Shown: positions 25,113 through 33,784, counted from the stretch's first letter. The stretch is 64,000 nt of DNA from Methylocella silvestris (GCF_002891535.1 NZ_PDZR01000003.1:1-64000); one strand, 5' to 3'. Numbers and translations are program-made. The notes: generated by a model not told the origin, from the letters alone.

Positions 25113-26897
25113 TCAGTAGCATCCCTGTTTGATCGTTTCGTCGCCTTCGTCAGACAGGCGGCCAGCCAGCGCAATGATCGTCGCGACGATTCCGTCGATC
25201 TTTTCGCGCGACTTTTGCTTGTCGGGCGTGAAATTCATGTTGCGGTCGAAGCGGATCAGCGCATTGCCGATCATCCAGCGCAGCACCGGATGGCCGCCAT
25301 GATCGAGCTGGCCGGCGAAGACGAGACGCTCGAATTCCTTCGAGGCCTCGCCCATGCTCTGCACGCCCTGGCGCACCTTCAAAAAACGTTCGCCGTCCGC
25401 GCCCTTGTTGACGAGATCCGTGTAGAGCTTGGTGGCGTTCCATGGATCGAAGCCGACGCGCTCGACGTCGAACAGCTCGAGCCCTTCCTCGATCGCCGCC
25501 TGCACATAGGACTGGTCGACATAGTCGCCCGGCGTCGGCTCGACGGCGCCGATCGTTGCCCAGCGGTCATAGGGCACGCGGTCGCGCTTTGAGCGGAGCT
25601 CGATGTTGACTTCCGGAACCCAGAAGCGCGCGAGGAGACGCCATTTTTCGCCCTCCTTTTCCGGCGGAAACAGCCAGACGAGCGCCGTGATGTCCTGCGT
25701 CGACGAGATGTCAAAGCCGGCATAGCAGCGCCGGCCCTTGAGCGCCTGGGCGCCCGTGCGCCAGGCTGTCTTCTCCGACGCGCAATCGTCCCATTTCTTG
25801 ACCGGGATCCAGCGCGAAATCGCCTCGACCCATTGGTTGAGGTGATAGCGCCGGAAGTGGCTTTCCGCGCGCGGCGAGACCCTGGCGATCGCCGCCTCGC
25901 GCTTCAAAAAGTCCAGCGTCGGCGAGAGGCCGAGATTCGGATTGGCGGCGCGCCAGACCGCTTCATCGAGCCAGTCGTCATCCTCGCCGGCGGCGAACAT
26001 GACGACGAGGCTCGAGGGATCATAGATGCCCTCGCCGCTGTCCTGCGCGTCTGGCGGCTCGATCGGCCCGGCGAGGATCTTGCGCGACTCGTCGAAGAGG
26101 CCGAAGCCGACTTGCGCCGATTTGAGGCCGGCCGTCGAGGCGAAGAGCTCGATCGGCTGCAGCCGCGCGCCCATGCCCTGGCGGATCGTGGTCGCGAGAT
26201 CGAGCGTCGTCCATTCATGCATTTCGTCGCCGACAGAGACGGTCGGCGAGCGGCCATGCTTGCCCTCCGGCCGGCCCGAGAGGAGAGCAAAGGCGGCGCG
26301 CTTCTCGGCGATCCACAGGCTCTTGCCGAGCGCCCTGACGGCGCGCGCCAGCCGCTCGTCCTGCGCGACGATCGCCTTCATCTTGTCGAGGACGATCTTC
26401 GCCTGCTTTTCGTCGCGGGCGAAGACATAACCCTGGCCGCCGACGACGCCTTCGAGCGCAAAGAACAACAGCGCCAGCGCGGCGAGGAATTCGCTCTTGC
26501 CGTTCTTGCGGGGCACCCACAGGAGGAGCCGGCGGAACAGGCGCACATGGGCGACGCCGGTTTGCCCGGTCGCCGGATCGAGCACCTCGATCGGAACTTT
26601 CCAGCCGACGAGGAGACGGACGACGCACTCCTGCCAGAACGCGAGGTAAAAGGGCTGGCCGGCGAAGCGGTCTTCCGTAAGCCGGAAGATCGTCGGCCAG
26701 AGCGCCACAACGGCGTCGGCCTTGGCGGAATCGTACCAGGCGCCGGGGACGTTGGTGGCGCGCGACCAGGCGACGCGGACCCAGGACCAGCCGAGGGAGT
26801 CGGCGCGGGTGACGAAGGCTGGCTCGGGCTGCCGCATGCGTGCGGAAATGGCTGTGGAGATGTCCATGCGCCGACGAAAATAGTTAGGAGAGCGCAT
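25113..26897 (-). CDS. Terminase large subunit
   Basis: Up to 594 residues. ATPase part: VPRKNGKSEFLAALALLFF is the Walker A region, followed by EGKHGRSPTVSVGDEMHEW as Walker B/DE. Nuclease part: CYAGFDISSTQDITALVWLF carries the first metal-binding Asp. Family: phage TerL of the HK97 type. ATG 26867 (MDISTAIS) is an alternative start, with no clear ribosome site for either. In most related phages terS is immediately upstream; here a reversed 1-kb gene intervenes. Confidence 0.92.
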   Translation of the reverse strand: MRSPNYFRRRMDISTAISARMRQPEPAFVTRADSLGWSWVRVAWSRATNVPGAWYDSAKADAVVALWPTIFRLTEDRFAGQPFYLAFWQECVVRLLVGWKVPIEVLDPATGQTGVAHVRLFRRLLLWVPRKNGKSEFLAALALLFFALEGVVGGQGYVFARDEKQAKIVLDKMKAIVAQDERLARAVRALGKSLWIAEKRAAFALLSGRPEGKHGRSPTVSVGDEMHEWTTLDLATTIRQGMGARLQPIELFASTAGLKSAQVGFGLFDESRKILAGPIEPPDAQDSGEGIYDPSSLVVMFAAGEDDDWLDEAVWRAANPNLGLSPTLDFLKREAAIARVSPRAESHFRRYHLNQWVEAISRWIPVKKWDDCASEKTAWRTGAQALKGRRCYAGFDISSTQDITALVWLFPPEKEGEKWRLLARFWVPEVNIELRSKRDRVPYDRWATIGAVEPTPGDYVDQSYVQAAIEEGLELFDVERVGFDPWNATKLYTDLVNKGADGERFLKVRQGVQSMGEASKEFERLVFAGQLDHGGHPVLRWMIGNALIRFDRNMNFTPDKQKSREKIDGIVATIIALAGRLSDEGDETIKQGCY

Positions 26898-27023
26898 TGG
26901 CGTATGCCAAGCATCGAAAATGGCGCTTTCTATGCTCGCCTACGATGGCAAATCCACTTTGATGATCTGCGATGAAACTATCAGGATGTCCTTGGATCAG
27001 ATTGCGACGGAGCAAATTGTGAT

Positions 27024-28025
27024 ATGATTGATGACTCCATATCTAATGGATCTCTACCTTTGGCGTTGCCCACCTTAGAGGAGAAAATATCAACTATTCT
27101 TGGGTTTCAATTTCATTTACCCTATCTTCCGCAAACGTTAAAGAATGCAGACAAGGCCGTCGCGCGACTGCTTCATGCTGGTAGTGAGTCTCTCAGCTCT
27201 CGCTTTGAGCGAGACACCGCCTTGCGCCGCGCAAAAACTAAATTTGATGAGAGATTATTGGAGGCGACCGGTGATTATGTCTCTACGGCAATTGTGTCCG
27301 GGCATCCAATCGTCGAGCGCGCCTTGGACTACACAATTCAAGAGAGTATTTTAAAGCAAAGCAATCGAGAAAGAATTACTCGGTTGGCCCTCGAACATGC
27401 CATGCAACAATCTACATCAACTGCAGGGGACGCTGAACAAGAAATTGATGACGACTGGCTTAACGCGTTCAGCAGCTTCGCCTCAACGAAAAGTAGCGAG
27501 GACATCCAGATTCTATGGTCGAAGATTCTCAGTGGTAAAATACGAGGGGCGAATAAATTTAGCGTCAAATCACTTAACCTTCTCGCATCTATTGACAGAG
27601 ACGACGCACGGACAATCCATAAGGTCATATCATCGACAATCGCTGGAATGTTTATTTTTAAAAGGCCAGATCTAACAGATCTAAGAGAATTTATTACTTG
27701 TGATCATCTTGGCGTATTGTCGGGGTCAACGAGCAGCTTAGAATTTAACGCAGATTTATCACAGGGCATTGGTAATTTATTGACGTTGAGTAAATCCACT
27801 CTAAGGATCACGAGCTCAATCTCTACAATTGTCCCGATTCCATGCTTTTTTCTGACCCGCTTTGGACGGGAGCTATATTCATTTTCTGATGACCTCGAGT
27901 GCGATCAAATATACGAGCATAGTTTAATAGCATTTCTGAAGGCGCGCGGACTCCATGTCCAACGCGTGATGAGATCAAAAATATCTGCGCAACATGCTAA
28001 TTCTATCCAATGGGAACAACTCTAA
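27024..28025 (+). CDS. DUF2806-like cargo protein splitting the terminase genes
   Basis: 333 residues, lower GC than neighbours. The central block DWLNAFSSFASTKSSEDIQI and ILWSKILSGKIRGANKFSVK closely matches the DUF2806 domain; the rest is helical. It runs opposite to the late operon: 24 bp from the terS end (convergent) and about 130-150 bp from the terL start (divergent). Direction, composition and position mark it as a moron acquired separately. Function unknown; such genes are candidates for defence or superinfection exclusion. Confidence 0.78.
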   Translation: MIDDSISNGSLPLALPTLEEKISTILGFQFHLPYLPQTLKNADKAVARLLHAGSESLSSRFERDTALRRAKTKFDERLLEATGDYVSTAIVSGHPIVERALDYTIQESILKQSNRERITRLALEHAMQQSTSTAGDAEQEIDDDWLNAFSSFASTKSSEDIQILWSKILSGKIRGANKFSVKSLNLLASIDRDDARTIHKVISSTIAGMFIFKRPDLTDLREFITCDHLGVLSGSTSSLEFNADLSQGIGNLLTLSKSTLRITSSISTIVPIPCFFLTRFGRELYSFSDDLECDQIYEHSLIAFLKARGLHVQRVMRSKISAQHANSIQWEQL

Positions 28026-28048
28026 ATTTTCAGATCCGCGCGCCGACT

Positions 28049-28681
28049 TTATTGAATGCGATTGGGGGGAAGCGAATCAAATTGATTAACGATCCCAACT
28101 ACGTCGCATACCGCAGGTTGAGTCGCCGAGGCGCCGGGCGTCTCGCCAGCCGGACGCGGCGGTGGCCCGAAGAGCCCGCCAACGGGCAAATTTACCGAGG
28201 CTTGACGCCCGGTTAGAGAGAGATAATCGAGCGCGGTCAGACCGAAGCGCTTGGCCATTTCAAGGATGATCTTTTGCGCGTTATCGCGGCGATCAACGCT
28301 CGGATTGAGGCGCGGCATGAGATCGCCGGAGACGGTGCGGACATTGCGGCTATAGCCGTTGTCGAGGATATCCTGCTGGGCGGCTGTGAACTCTGCGCAG
28401 TAGACACAGAAGATCGCGAAGGTGTGGCGATCCAGCACGTCAAAGAAATTCAACTTCGCGAGGCGCGGGGTGTACTCGCGCCAAACCGCGAGCGCGTCGG
28501 CGCAGCGCGGGTCGACGAGGAGCGCGGGCGGCGCGAGGCGATCGCCCGACTCGGCGGGCGCGGCCGCGAGCAGCGCCGCCAGGCGCTCGGCCTGTTCGAT
28601 CTGGCGCTGCGTCTTGGATTTCCGCTTTCCGGGGAAACCCTGCGCTTTCTGATCGTCCGCGTTGGCTGGCCGGCGTCCCAT
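28049..28681 (-). CDS. Terminase small subunit, P27-like
   Basis: 210 residues. The N-terminus is a basic stretch (GKRKSKTQRQIEQAERLAAL) followed by ADALAVWREYTPRLAKLNFF and the helical core RFGLTALDYLSLTGRQ, typical of phage terminase small subunit P27 family. It recognises the packaging site and guides TerL. Fed by the HNH gene upstream; terL is displaced by the DUF2806 gene. Confidence 0.83.
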   Translation of the reverse strand: MGRRPANADDQKAQGFPGKRKSKTQRQIEQAERLAALLAAAPAESGDRLAPPALLVDPRCADALAVWREYTPRLAKLNFFDVLDRHTFAIFCVYCAEFTAAQQDILDNGYSRNVRTVSGDLMPRLNPSVDRRDNAQKIILEMAKRFGLTALDYLSLTGRQASVNLPVGGLFGPPPRPAGETPGASATQPAVCDVVGIVNQFDSLPPNRIQ

Positions 28682-28732
28682 GGGGCAAAAAAAACTTTCT
28701 GAGAATATCGCGGGATTTTTCGGAATATTGAG

Positions 28733-29086
28733 TCACCGGTCCCAGGCGTCGTCGCCCCAGGGTTTTAGTACCCCCCGCCTCTCGGCGGATTGTTTGTCGC
28801 GGTCATGGCACGGCGCGCATAGCGACTGCCAATTCGCCTCATCCCAAAACAGCTGCAAATCGCCACGATGCGGGCGAACGTGGTCTACAACCTCAGCGGC
28901 TTCGATCTTGCCTTTAGCCTCGCACATCACACAAAGCGGATGAGCCGCGAGATAGGCGAGCCGCGCGGCGCGCCACCTTGCGCCGTACAGGCGTTGAGCA
29001 GCCGATCCTCTGCGCTGATCAGCATCGCGTCGCTGCTCATACCGGCTGGGCTGCTGGGCTGGTCGATAGGTTAAAGGACGCTTCAT
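28733..29086 (-). CDS. HNH endonuclease of the packaging module
   Basis: 117 residues. Zinc ligands CVMC and CAPC flank the ββα-metal motif with VDHVRPHRGD and LFWDEANWQSL; the catalytic His is in DHVRPH. HNH proteins beside HK97-type terminases are required for cos-site cleavage and head formation in several phages. It begins 10 bp after the terminator at 29096-29124. Confidence 0.88.
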   Translation of the reverse strand: MKRPLTYRPAQQPSRYEQRRDADQRRGSAAQRLYGARWRAARLAYLAAHPLCVMCEAKGKIEAAEVVDHVRPHRGDLQLFWDEANWQSLCAPCHDRDKQSAERRGVLKPWGDDAWDR

Positions 29087-29095
29087 TCGGGCATG

Positions 29096-29124
29096 AAAAA
29101 GCCCGGATGCTGGATGCTCCGGGC
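29096..29124 (-). terminator. Rho-independent terminator after the NusG-like gene
   Basis: On the minus strand a 7-bp GC-rich stem (29118-29124 with 29101-29107) is followed by five T residues (29100-29096). It lies between the NusG-like gene and the HNH-terS genes, so it would separate early from late transcription unless antiterminated. Confidence 0.75.
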
Positions 29125-29157
29125 TGTGCTGCGGGCAATAGAAACCCTTCGCGGCGA

Positions 29158-29745
29158 TCAGCTTGCCCTACGGCTCCCCGTCGCCTGGATCGGCAGATGT
29201 CCTAAAGACACGTTAGCTACCGGTTGTCCTATTGCGGAAGATGGTCCGAGACTGATCAATCCGTCAAGCCTCATTTTCACAATCGTCGGCCGATTGAGGA
29301 GATCGACTAGTATATCGGCCCGCTTGTTGCCGTGCACCGCTTCGCAGATGCCTTCAAATCCAGCAAACGGACCGCCTTCAATCCGTACGCGCGCGCCAGC
29401 CTCAACTAGCGCAGGGGCGCGTTCGTTATACGCGCCTTCGCTCACCGCAGCTCGCAAATCATCGATAAGTGATTCGCTGATTGCCAAAGGCTTGCCTTCG
29501 TTCGCCAGCACCGCCTCAACACCGTCGGCATTGCGAAAATCGAACCAAGTGCAGATTGGCCGCATGCCGACGAACAGATAGCGGGGAAACAGCTTCCCAC
29601 GCCGCTCAATGTATTTCCCCTGGCACCGCACGCGCCTAGCTACTTCCGGCAAAAACGTCTCAAACCCGACCCGCTGCAAGGCCGCAGCCGCTCGCTGCTC
29701 GCACTTCGGATTGGTGTAGGCCACATACCAGATCGTCGCACTCAT
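29158..29745 (-). CDS. NusG/RfaH-like transcription elongation factor
   Basis: 195 residues. N-terminal NGN domain (residues about 4-105; IWYVAYTNPKCEQRAAAALQ, then FETFLPEVARRVRC and GKLFPRYLFVGM) and a C-terminal KOW element (about 115-145; AGARVRIEGGPFAGFEGICE). The specialised paralogues of NusG (RfaH, LoaP) suppress termination in particular operons; this phage copy stands at the entry of the late operon, just upstream of a terminator. It is a good candidate for the late antiterminator. Its own leader is the 9-bp repeat array. Confidence 0.88.
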   Translation of the reverse strand: MSATIWYVAYTNPKCEQRAAAALQRVGFETFLPEVARRVRCQGKYIERRGKLFPRYLFVGMRPICTWFDFRNADGVEAVLANEGKPLAISESLIDDLRAAVSEGAYNERAPALVEAGARVRIEGGPFAGFEGICEAVHGNKRADILVDLLNRPTIVKMRLDGLISLGPSSAIGQPVANVSLGHLPIQATGSRRAS

Positions 29746-29770
29746 CCGTCATTCCCCACAACCCGCCGCT

Positions 29771-30056
29771 GTCCGACCTGTCCGACCTTTTTTAATCAAA
29801 TAAAAAGGTCGGACACGCTAATTCGCCTGCAATATCAATGCGCCGTCCGACCTGTCCGACCTGTCCGACCTTTTTTCGCCATCCGGCGCATGCCATTTTC
29901 AAAGAGCGAGAGCCCTTCGCTGATTTTGGCTATTCCGACTCCTCACGCGCGCGAAAAGGTCGGACAGGTCGGACAGGTCGGACGCAGCCTTGAAATCATT
30001 GGGCAATTCGCTTCGCCAATTTTTGTCCTTCATCCAAAAGGTCGGACAGGTCGGAC
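29771..30056. repeat. Array of eleven 9-bp repeats GTCCGACCT in both orientations
   Basis: Eleven perfect copies: plus orientation at 29771, 29780, 29845, 29854, 29863; inverted at 29806, 29957, 29966, 29975, 30039, 30048 (start positions). Neighbouring copies follow with period 9 in runs of 1-3. They pair into inverted repeats, e.g. 29780-29792 with 29802-29814, and the triple at 29845-29871 with the triple at 29957-29983. T or A runs adjoin the ends. The array fills the gap between the helicase stop and the NusG-like start. It could be a replication origin with iterons, or a structured leader/terminator of the nusG-like transcript. Confidence 0.95.
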
Positions 30057-30062
30057 AATTTC

Positions 30063-31670
30063 CTAAAACTCATCAGGCGGAACGGGTTCTTCGGACGCCG
30101 CGCCTTCATCGGCGACGCCATACAGCGACCAGTCGATCGGCTGTTTCACCGCATCGACAAAGGCCGTGCGGCAATCGGCGAGCGGCGGGAACAGCCAACA
30201 GGGGACGCGGCGCACGCCGGACGTTCCATCGCCGAGATCGATCGTTTCCGACGCCTTGCGATTGCCGAGGCCAGGCACGAGCTTTCGCAGCAACATGCCG
30301 AGGCTGGTCTTTTCCGATTTGCGCCGGACGCCGATCTTTTCGGCATGATGGACGTAATCGTCGAACAGCACGTCGACCGGAACCTGCCGGCGCCACGCGC
30401 TCCCGCGCCGCGTCGGCGCGCCATCGCACAGCCGCTCGAACCACCAGGCCGAGACGGTATCGAGCGAGCGCAGCTTTTGCTCGAGAAGCGCCTCGGTTTT
30501 CGGAATGACGCGCAGACTGGGTGCGTCCGGCGCATCGAGATCGGTCGCGAGCAAATCGGCGAGCAGCGCCTCGCGGCCGCCGGCGTCCATCTCCGCGTCC
30601 ATTTCGGCGAAATACTGCCCGTTCTGGGCAACATGCGCGGCGACGTCGATGACGCAAAAGCGCCGTTCGTCCATGCCGGCCGGAACAACCCAACCCTCAT
30701 TCGAGGAAAACAGCAGCCGCACGTAATTATCGAGGCGGATCGGATCGACGCCCTTGGCTTCGATCATCTGTTTCGGCGCGGTCACAAGCCCCTTGAGCCG
30801 GCCTTCGGCCGCTTTGTCGCCAGCCCAAAATCCCTCATCAACCTGCAGCAGCAGGCAGCTCGCCATATGGGCGTTGAACTGGCCGGTCACATAGCGTGGA
30901 TCGTCGACGAGGAAATAATGCGAGGCGAACAGCGAGCCCATGATCTCGCCGATCTTGGTCTTGCCCGTGCCCATCTTGCCGCGCATGGCGATCGCGGTGC
31001 CGATGCGCTCGCGCGGCCGCTGCAAAATATGCGCGAACCAGTTCCACACCCAGCGGAACAGCTCGGGATTGCCGTCGCAGATGTTCGTGGCAAGATGGTC
31101 GTAAAAGGTCCTGTATTTGAGCCGGCGCCCTTCCGCCGGCGACGGGTCCGGCGTCACCGAATATCCCCGCCAGAGGTTGAAATAGCCTCGCGTGCCGGCC
31201 GCATCATCCTTGTCGGGAAAAAATTCGATCCCGTCATAGGTCCGGCGGCGTCTGGAATTGAGCCAGAGCGGCGCCAGCTTGAGGTGCCGCGTGACCGTTT
31301 TCCAGCTGCCGTCCGGCTGGCGCTCGCGGCCCTTGATGACGCAGGTCTGATTGGACAGATAGGCGCGGAAGGCGTCGATCGAAACGACACGCGTGCGATC
31401 CTCGACCGGGGCGTGCGGCATTTCCCGCATGATCACGGCCCGCGAGCCCATAAGCACCAGTGCCCATTCGCTGTTCATACCGCCGACAATCCCGTCGACG
31501 CCGTCGTCGTCGTCAAAACCATCTCCGTCCGGCGGCGGATCACCGGGCGGCGGCGCGCCGCTTCCGCCGCCATCTTCCGGCGAGCGAGAGGCCTTCGCTG
31601 GAAATGCGAGGATCTCGGCGCCAGCGGCGAAAGTCTCGCCGTCAAGGGGCGGCGCCTCTTCCGAGCTCAC
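30063..31670 (-). CDS. DUF5906-type SF3-like replicative helicase
   Basis: 535 residues from GTG 31670, which overlaps the Toprim stop as GTGA. Walker A GKMGTGKTKIGEIMGSLF and Walker B LLLQVDEGFW identify an AAA/SF3-type helicase of the kind fused or linked to phage and plasmid primases. The N-terminal 65 residues are Pro/Gly/Asp-rich and disordered. Together with the Toprim protein it probably makes the replication machinery. The gene ends 6 bp from the repeat array, a possible origin. Confidence 0.85.
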   Translation of the reverse strand: MSSEEAPPLDGETFAAGAEILAFPAKASRSPEDGGGSGAPPPGDPPPDGDGFDDDDGVDGIVGGMNSEWALVLMGSRAVIMREMPHAPVEDRTRVVSIDAFRAYLSNQTCVIKGRERQPDGSWKTVTRHLKLAPLWLNSRRRRTYDGIEFFPDKDDAAGTRGYFNLWRGYSVTPDPSPAEGRRLKYRTFYDHLATNICDGNPELFRWVWNWFAHILQRPRERIGTAIAMRGKMGTGKTKIGEIMGSLFASHYFLVDDPRYVTGQFNAHMASCLLLQVDEGFWAGDKAAEGRLKGLVTAPKQMIEAKGVDPIRLDNYVRLLFSSNEGWVVPAGMDERRFCVIDVAAHVAQNGQYFAEMDAEMDAGGREALLADLLATDLDAPDAPSLRVIPKTEALLEQKLRSLDTVSAWWFERLCDGAPTRRGSAWRRQVPVDVLFDDYVHHAEKIGVRRKSEKTSLGMLLRKLVPGLGNRKASETIDLGDGTSGVRRVPCWLFPPLADCRTAFVDAVKQPIDWSLYGVADEGAASEEPVPPDEF

Positions 31671-32136
31671 GCAACCTCTTTCTGGCGCGCGCGCCACATA
31701 TCGTTGAAATCAAATCCCGGCGCGGCCATGTGCAGTCCGATCGTCAGCCAGGGATAGGCGCGCGAAAAGCGCTTGCCCGCGCGCTCCAGCGCGAGGCGCG
31801 TAAAAAGCGGTTCGCTGTCGCCATCGCCGAGGAGCACCAGTTCGTGGACAGCGGCCGGCACCGGAATGATCGCGAAATCGCCGTCGCCCGCCGGCTCATT
31901 GTCCGGCACAAAAACCGCCCGCTCGACGCCATTCTTGTCGGGCCGCTTCAGCGTCGGATGTTTTACCCGCCCGAGCGCCTTGCCTGCGAGATTGCCGAGC
32001 GAGACGGCCGCCCGGAATTCTGCGCCCTCAAGCAGCGGCGAATCGGCCGCCCTGAGCGCGCAAAAGACCGAAAGCACGGTCTCGACGCCTTCGCCCAGGA
32101 ACAGTCGACCGGATTAGGCTGCCATTGCGCGCTCAT
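31667..32136 (-). pseudogene. Toprim (primase-type) protein with an apparent frame break
   Basis: The coding frame to 31667 encodes a Toprim domain: LGEGVETVLSVFCAL carries the catalytic Glu and VPDNEPAGDGDF the DxD-like motif. That frame has a stop just upstream and no ATG or GTG before the essential Glu; the first GTG (32077) would delete it. The ATG at 32136, which overlaps the upstream stop as ATGA, is in another frame (MSAQWQPNPV). A -1 shift (or one missing base near 32104-32110) would join both. Either a real lesion, a sequencing error, or recoding. Intact, it would be about 155 residues. Confidence 0.75.
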
Positions 32137-32471
32137 GCTGGCGCGTCTCCGATCATCTCGGCCAGCGTGTCGGCCACGGCGTCAATCGCCGCGCCGGCGA
32201 CGGAAGACGCCGCGCCGGCATGATCGCGCGTCATCGCCGCGCGCAGCTCCTCAAGGCTCGCGCCGTGCTGGAGCGCGAAGCTGGCGAGGATCAGGCTATC
32301 GCGCGCAATTCCCTCCACGGCCGCGCCGACCTTGCGGTCCAAAGTCAGGAAAATCTCGGCGACGCGCATGGTTTTCGGATAGACCGCGAAGGTCACCGAA
32401 TAGAGCATCTGGCCGTAGAACAGGTCGAAGCTGATCGAGGTCCGGCGGTTGGGCAGCGTCTCGCGCGTCAC
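32133..32471 (-). CDS. TSCPD-like small protein (ribonucleotide reductase-related domain)
   Basis: 112 residues. The pattern FAVYPKTMRVAEIFLTL, GAAVEGIARDSLILASFALQHGA and LRAAMTRDHAGAASS resembles the C-terminal TSCPD domain of class II ribonucleotide reductases, which occurs alone in some phages. It has no catalytic reductase part. Overlapping ATGA junctions tie it to both neighbours, so it is in the early leftward operon. Role unknown, perhaps linked to nucleotide supply or DNA binding. Confidence 0.7.
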   Translation of the reverse strand: MTRETLPNRRTSISFDLFYGQMLYSVTFAVYPKTMRVAEIFLTLDRKVGAAVEGIARDSLILASFALQHGASLEELRAAMTRDHAGAASSVAGAAIDAVADTLAEMIGDAPA

Positions 32472-32851
32472 TCCGCGGCCTCCGCCAGCAAGGGCAACGG
32501 GTCAAGCGTAAAGACATGCGTTGGATGGCTGCTGACGCGCAGGCCGAGCGGCGCGATTTGCTGGCGCAGATAAAACACCACAGTGTCGATAACCTTGCCC
32601 GCATTGTCCGGACCGCCGCCCGGATCCTCGCCCCACAGCGCCTCGATCAGATCGTCCTTCGTCAGCGCGCCGGCGCAGGCGAGCGCCGCGAGGATCGTGA
32701 AACCTTGCGGCCGGGGCCGCACCAGACCGCCATAGCGCGAGACGACGCCGAGGCGCGTCGACAACAGCACGTCGCCGAGCGGGCGACGCCGCGAGAGCGC
32801 GACAAGCTGGTCATGACCGAATGTGCCAAGAATGAACGTCGGGCGCGTCAC
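32468..32851 (-). CDS. Winged-helix DNA-binding-type hypothetical protein
   Basis: 127 residues. The stretch from about residue 45 (GFTILAALACAGALTKDDLI; EALWGEDPGG; NAGKVIDTVVFYLRQQIAPL) resembles the winged helix of OmpR-type regulators, with the recognition helix in DTVVFYLRQQI. There is no receiver domain. Four-base overlap with the ParB-like gene. Probably a DNA-binding accessory of the early operon. Confidence 0.68.
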   Translation of the reverse strand: MTRPTFILGTFGHDQLVALSRRRPLGDVLLSTRLGVVSRYGGLVRPRPQGFTILAALACAGALTKDDLIEALWGEDPGGGPDNAGKVIDTVVFYLRQQIAPLGLRVSSHPTHVFTLDPLPLLAEAAE

Positions 32852-33675
32852 GCGGCGACCGTCCGTTTGAAAAAGGCGTCGAGGTGCGTGACGAGAGTCG
32901 CCTCGAGCAAATCCGTCGTCCTGACCACTTTCCGGCGCGCGGCCTCAGCCTTGGCTTTCTCCAGCGCATCGAGCAAATTGATCGCCTCAAAAGCCGTGTA
33001 GAGCCGCGCGTCCCGCCGCCACTCCTTGCGATTGTCGAGAACATTCGCGGTCGCGACAATGATTTGGGCGAGCAGCGCGCTGCAATGAGTTCCTTCGGAC
33101 GCGCGCACGGCCCGCAGATAGATCACGGTGCGTTCATGGCCGCATTTGGCGACGCATTGGCTGATCGTGCCGCAGGCCATTGTGTCGCCCGGCTTGAGTT
33201 GAATAGCCGTCTTCGCGCTGCGCACAATCACGACGCCAGCCTCGCGCGCCGCGCGGTCGGTCGCAACCGCATCAGGATGCCCCGCCGCCAGCGAGGCATG
33301 GTAGAGCTGTTGCCGGTTCATCTTGACGGTCTGACCGTTGATTGCCGAAAACGCCTTGGCTTGCTGCTGCGCGTCGGCCTGGATGATGAGACAGGGAACC
33401 TCGCCAATCCCGATCGAAGCAGCGCCCGTCGCTCGATGCTGCCCGTCAACGATCGCATAAACGCCGCCGGCGATCGGCGAGACAACTACCGGCGCAAATT
33501 TGAGCCAGGAAAATTCGCGGGCGATTTTTTGAATGAGGAACCGCCCCCTTCCGCCGATCAGGCGCTGGTAGGCGTCGTCGACGACGAGGCTGGCGATGGG
33601 CAGCCAGCGCAGCTCGGGAACCGGCCCCAGCGACGCCGGCGGCGCGATGTCTTTGATTGGCTCAATCGCACGCAT
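32848..33675 (-). CDS. ParB/Srx-fold protein of the early leftward operon
   Basis: 275 residues from ATG 33675, preceded by GAGG. The VYAIVDGQHRATGA block is the nucleotide-binding ParB/sulfiredoxin signature. A helical C-terminus follows. It resembles phage DUF6551-like ParB-fold proteins, different from the large ParB-like protein at 37720. Role unclear: possibly DNA-binding regulator or CTP-dependent switch. Confidence 0.78.
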   Translation of the reverse strand: MRAIEPIKDIAPPASLGPVPELRWLPIASLVVDDAYQRLIGGRGRFLIQKIAREFSWLKFAPVVVSPIAGGVYAIVDGQHRATGAASIGIGEVPCLIIQADAQQQAKAFSAINGQTVKMNRQQLYHASLAAGHPDAVATDRAAREAGVVIVRSAKTAIQLKPGDTMACGTISQCVAKCGHERTVIYLRAVRASEGTHCSALLAQIIVATANVLDNRKEWRRDARLYTAFEAINLLDALEKAKAEAARRKVVRTTDLLEATLVTHLDAFFKRTVAA

Positions 33676-33784
33676 TCTCTGCCTCCTCGATCCGCCACGG
33701 AGCCACAACCTCAAGCGCCGTCACCATCCAGAAAACGCCCCACACCAGGAGCGCGCCAATCAGCTCGCGCATCGTCCTCATCAT
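33662..33784 (-). CDS. 40-residue single-pass membrane peptide
   Basis: A short frame beginning MMRTMRELIGALLVWG, with one hydrophobic helix (about residues 8-26) and an acidic end (EEAENACD). Its ATG (33784) overlaps the upstream stop as ATGA, and its end overlaps the ParB-like start by 14 bp; the ribosome site of the next gene lies inside it. This tight packing supports coding. Function unknown. Confidence 0.6.
   Translation of the reverse strand: MMRTMRELIGALLVWGVFWMVTALEVVAPWRIEEAENACD

Noticed and set aside
29771-30056. CRISPR array
   Set aside because: Repeat unit is only 9 bp, in both orientations, without uniform spacers and without cas genes.
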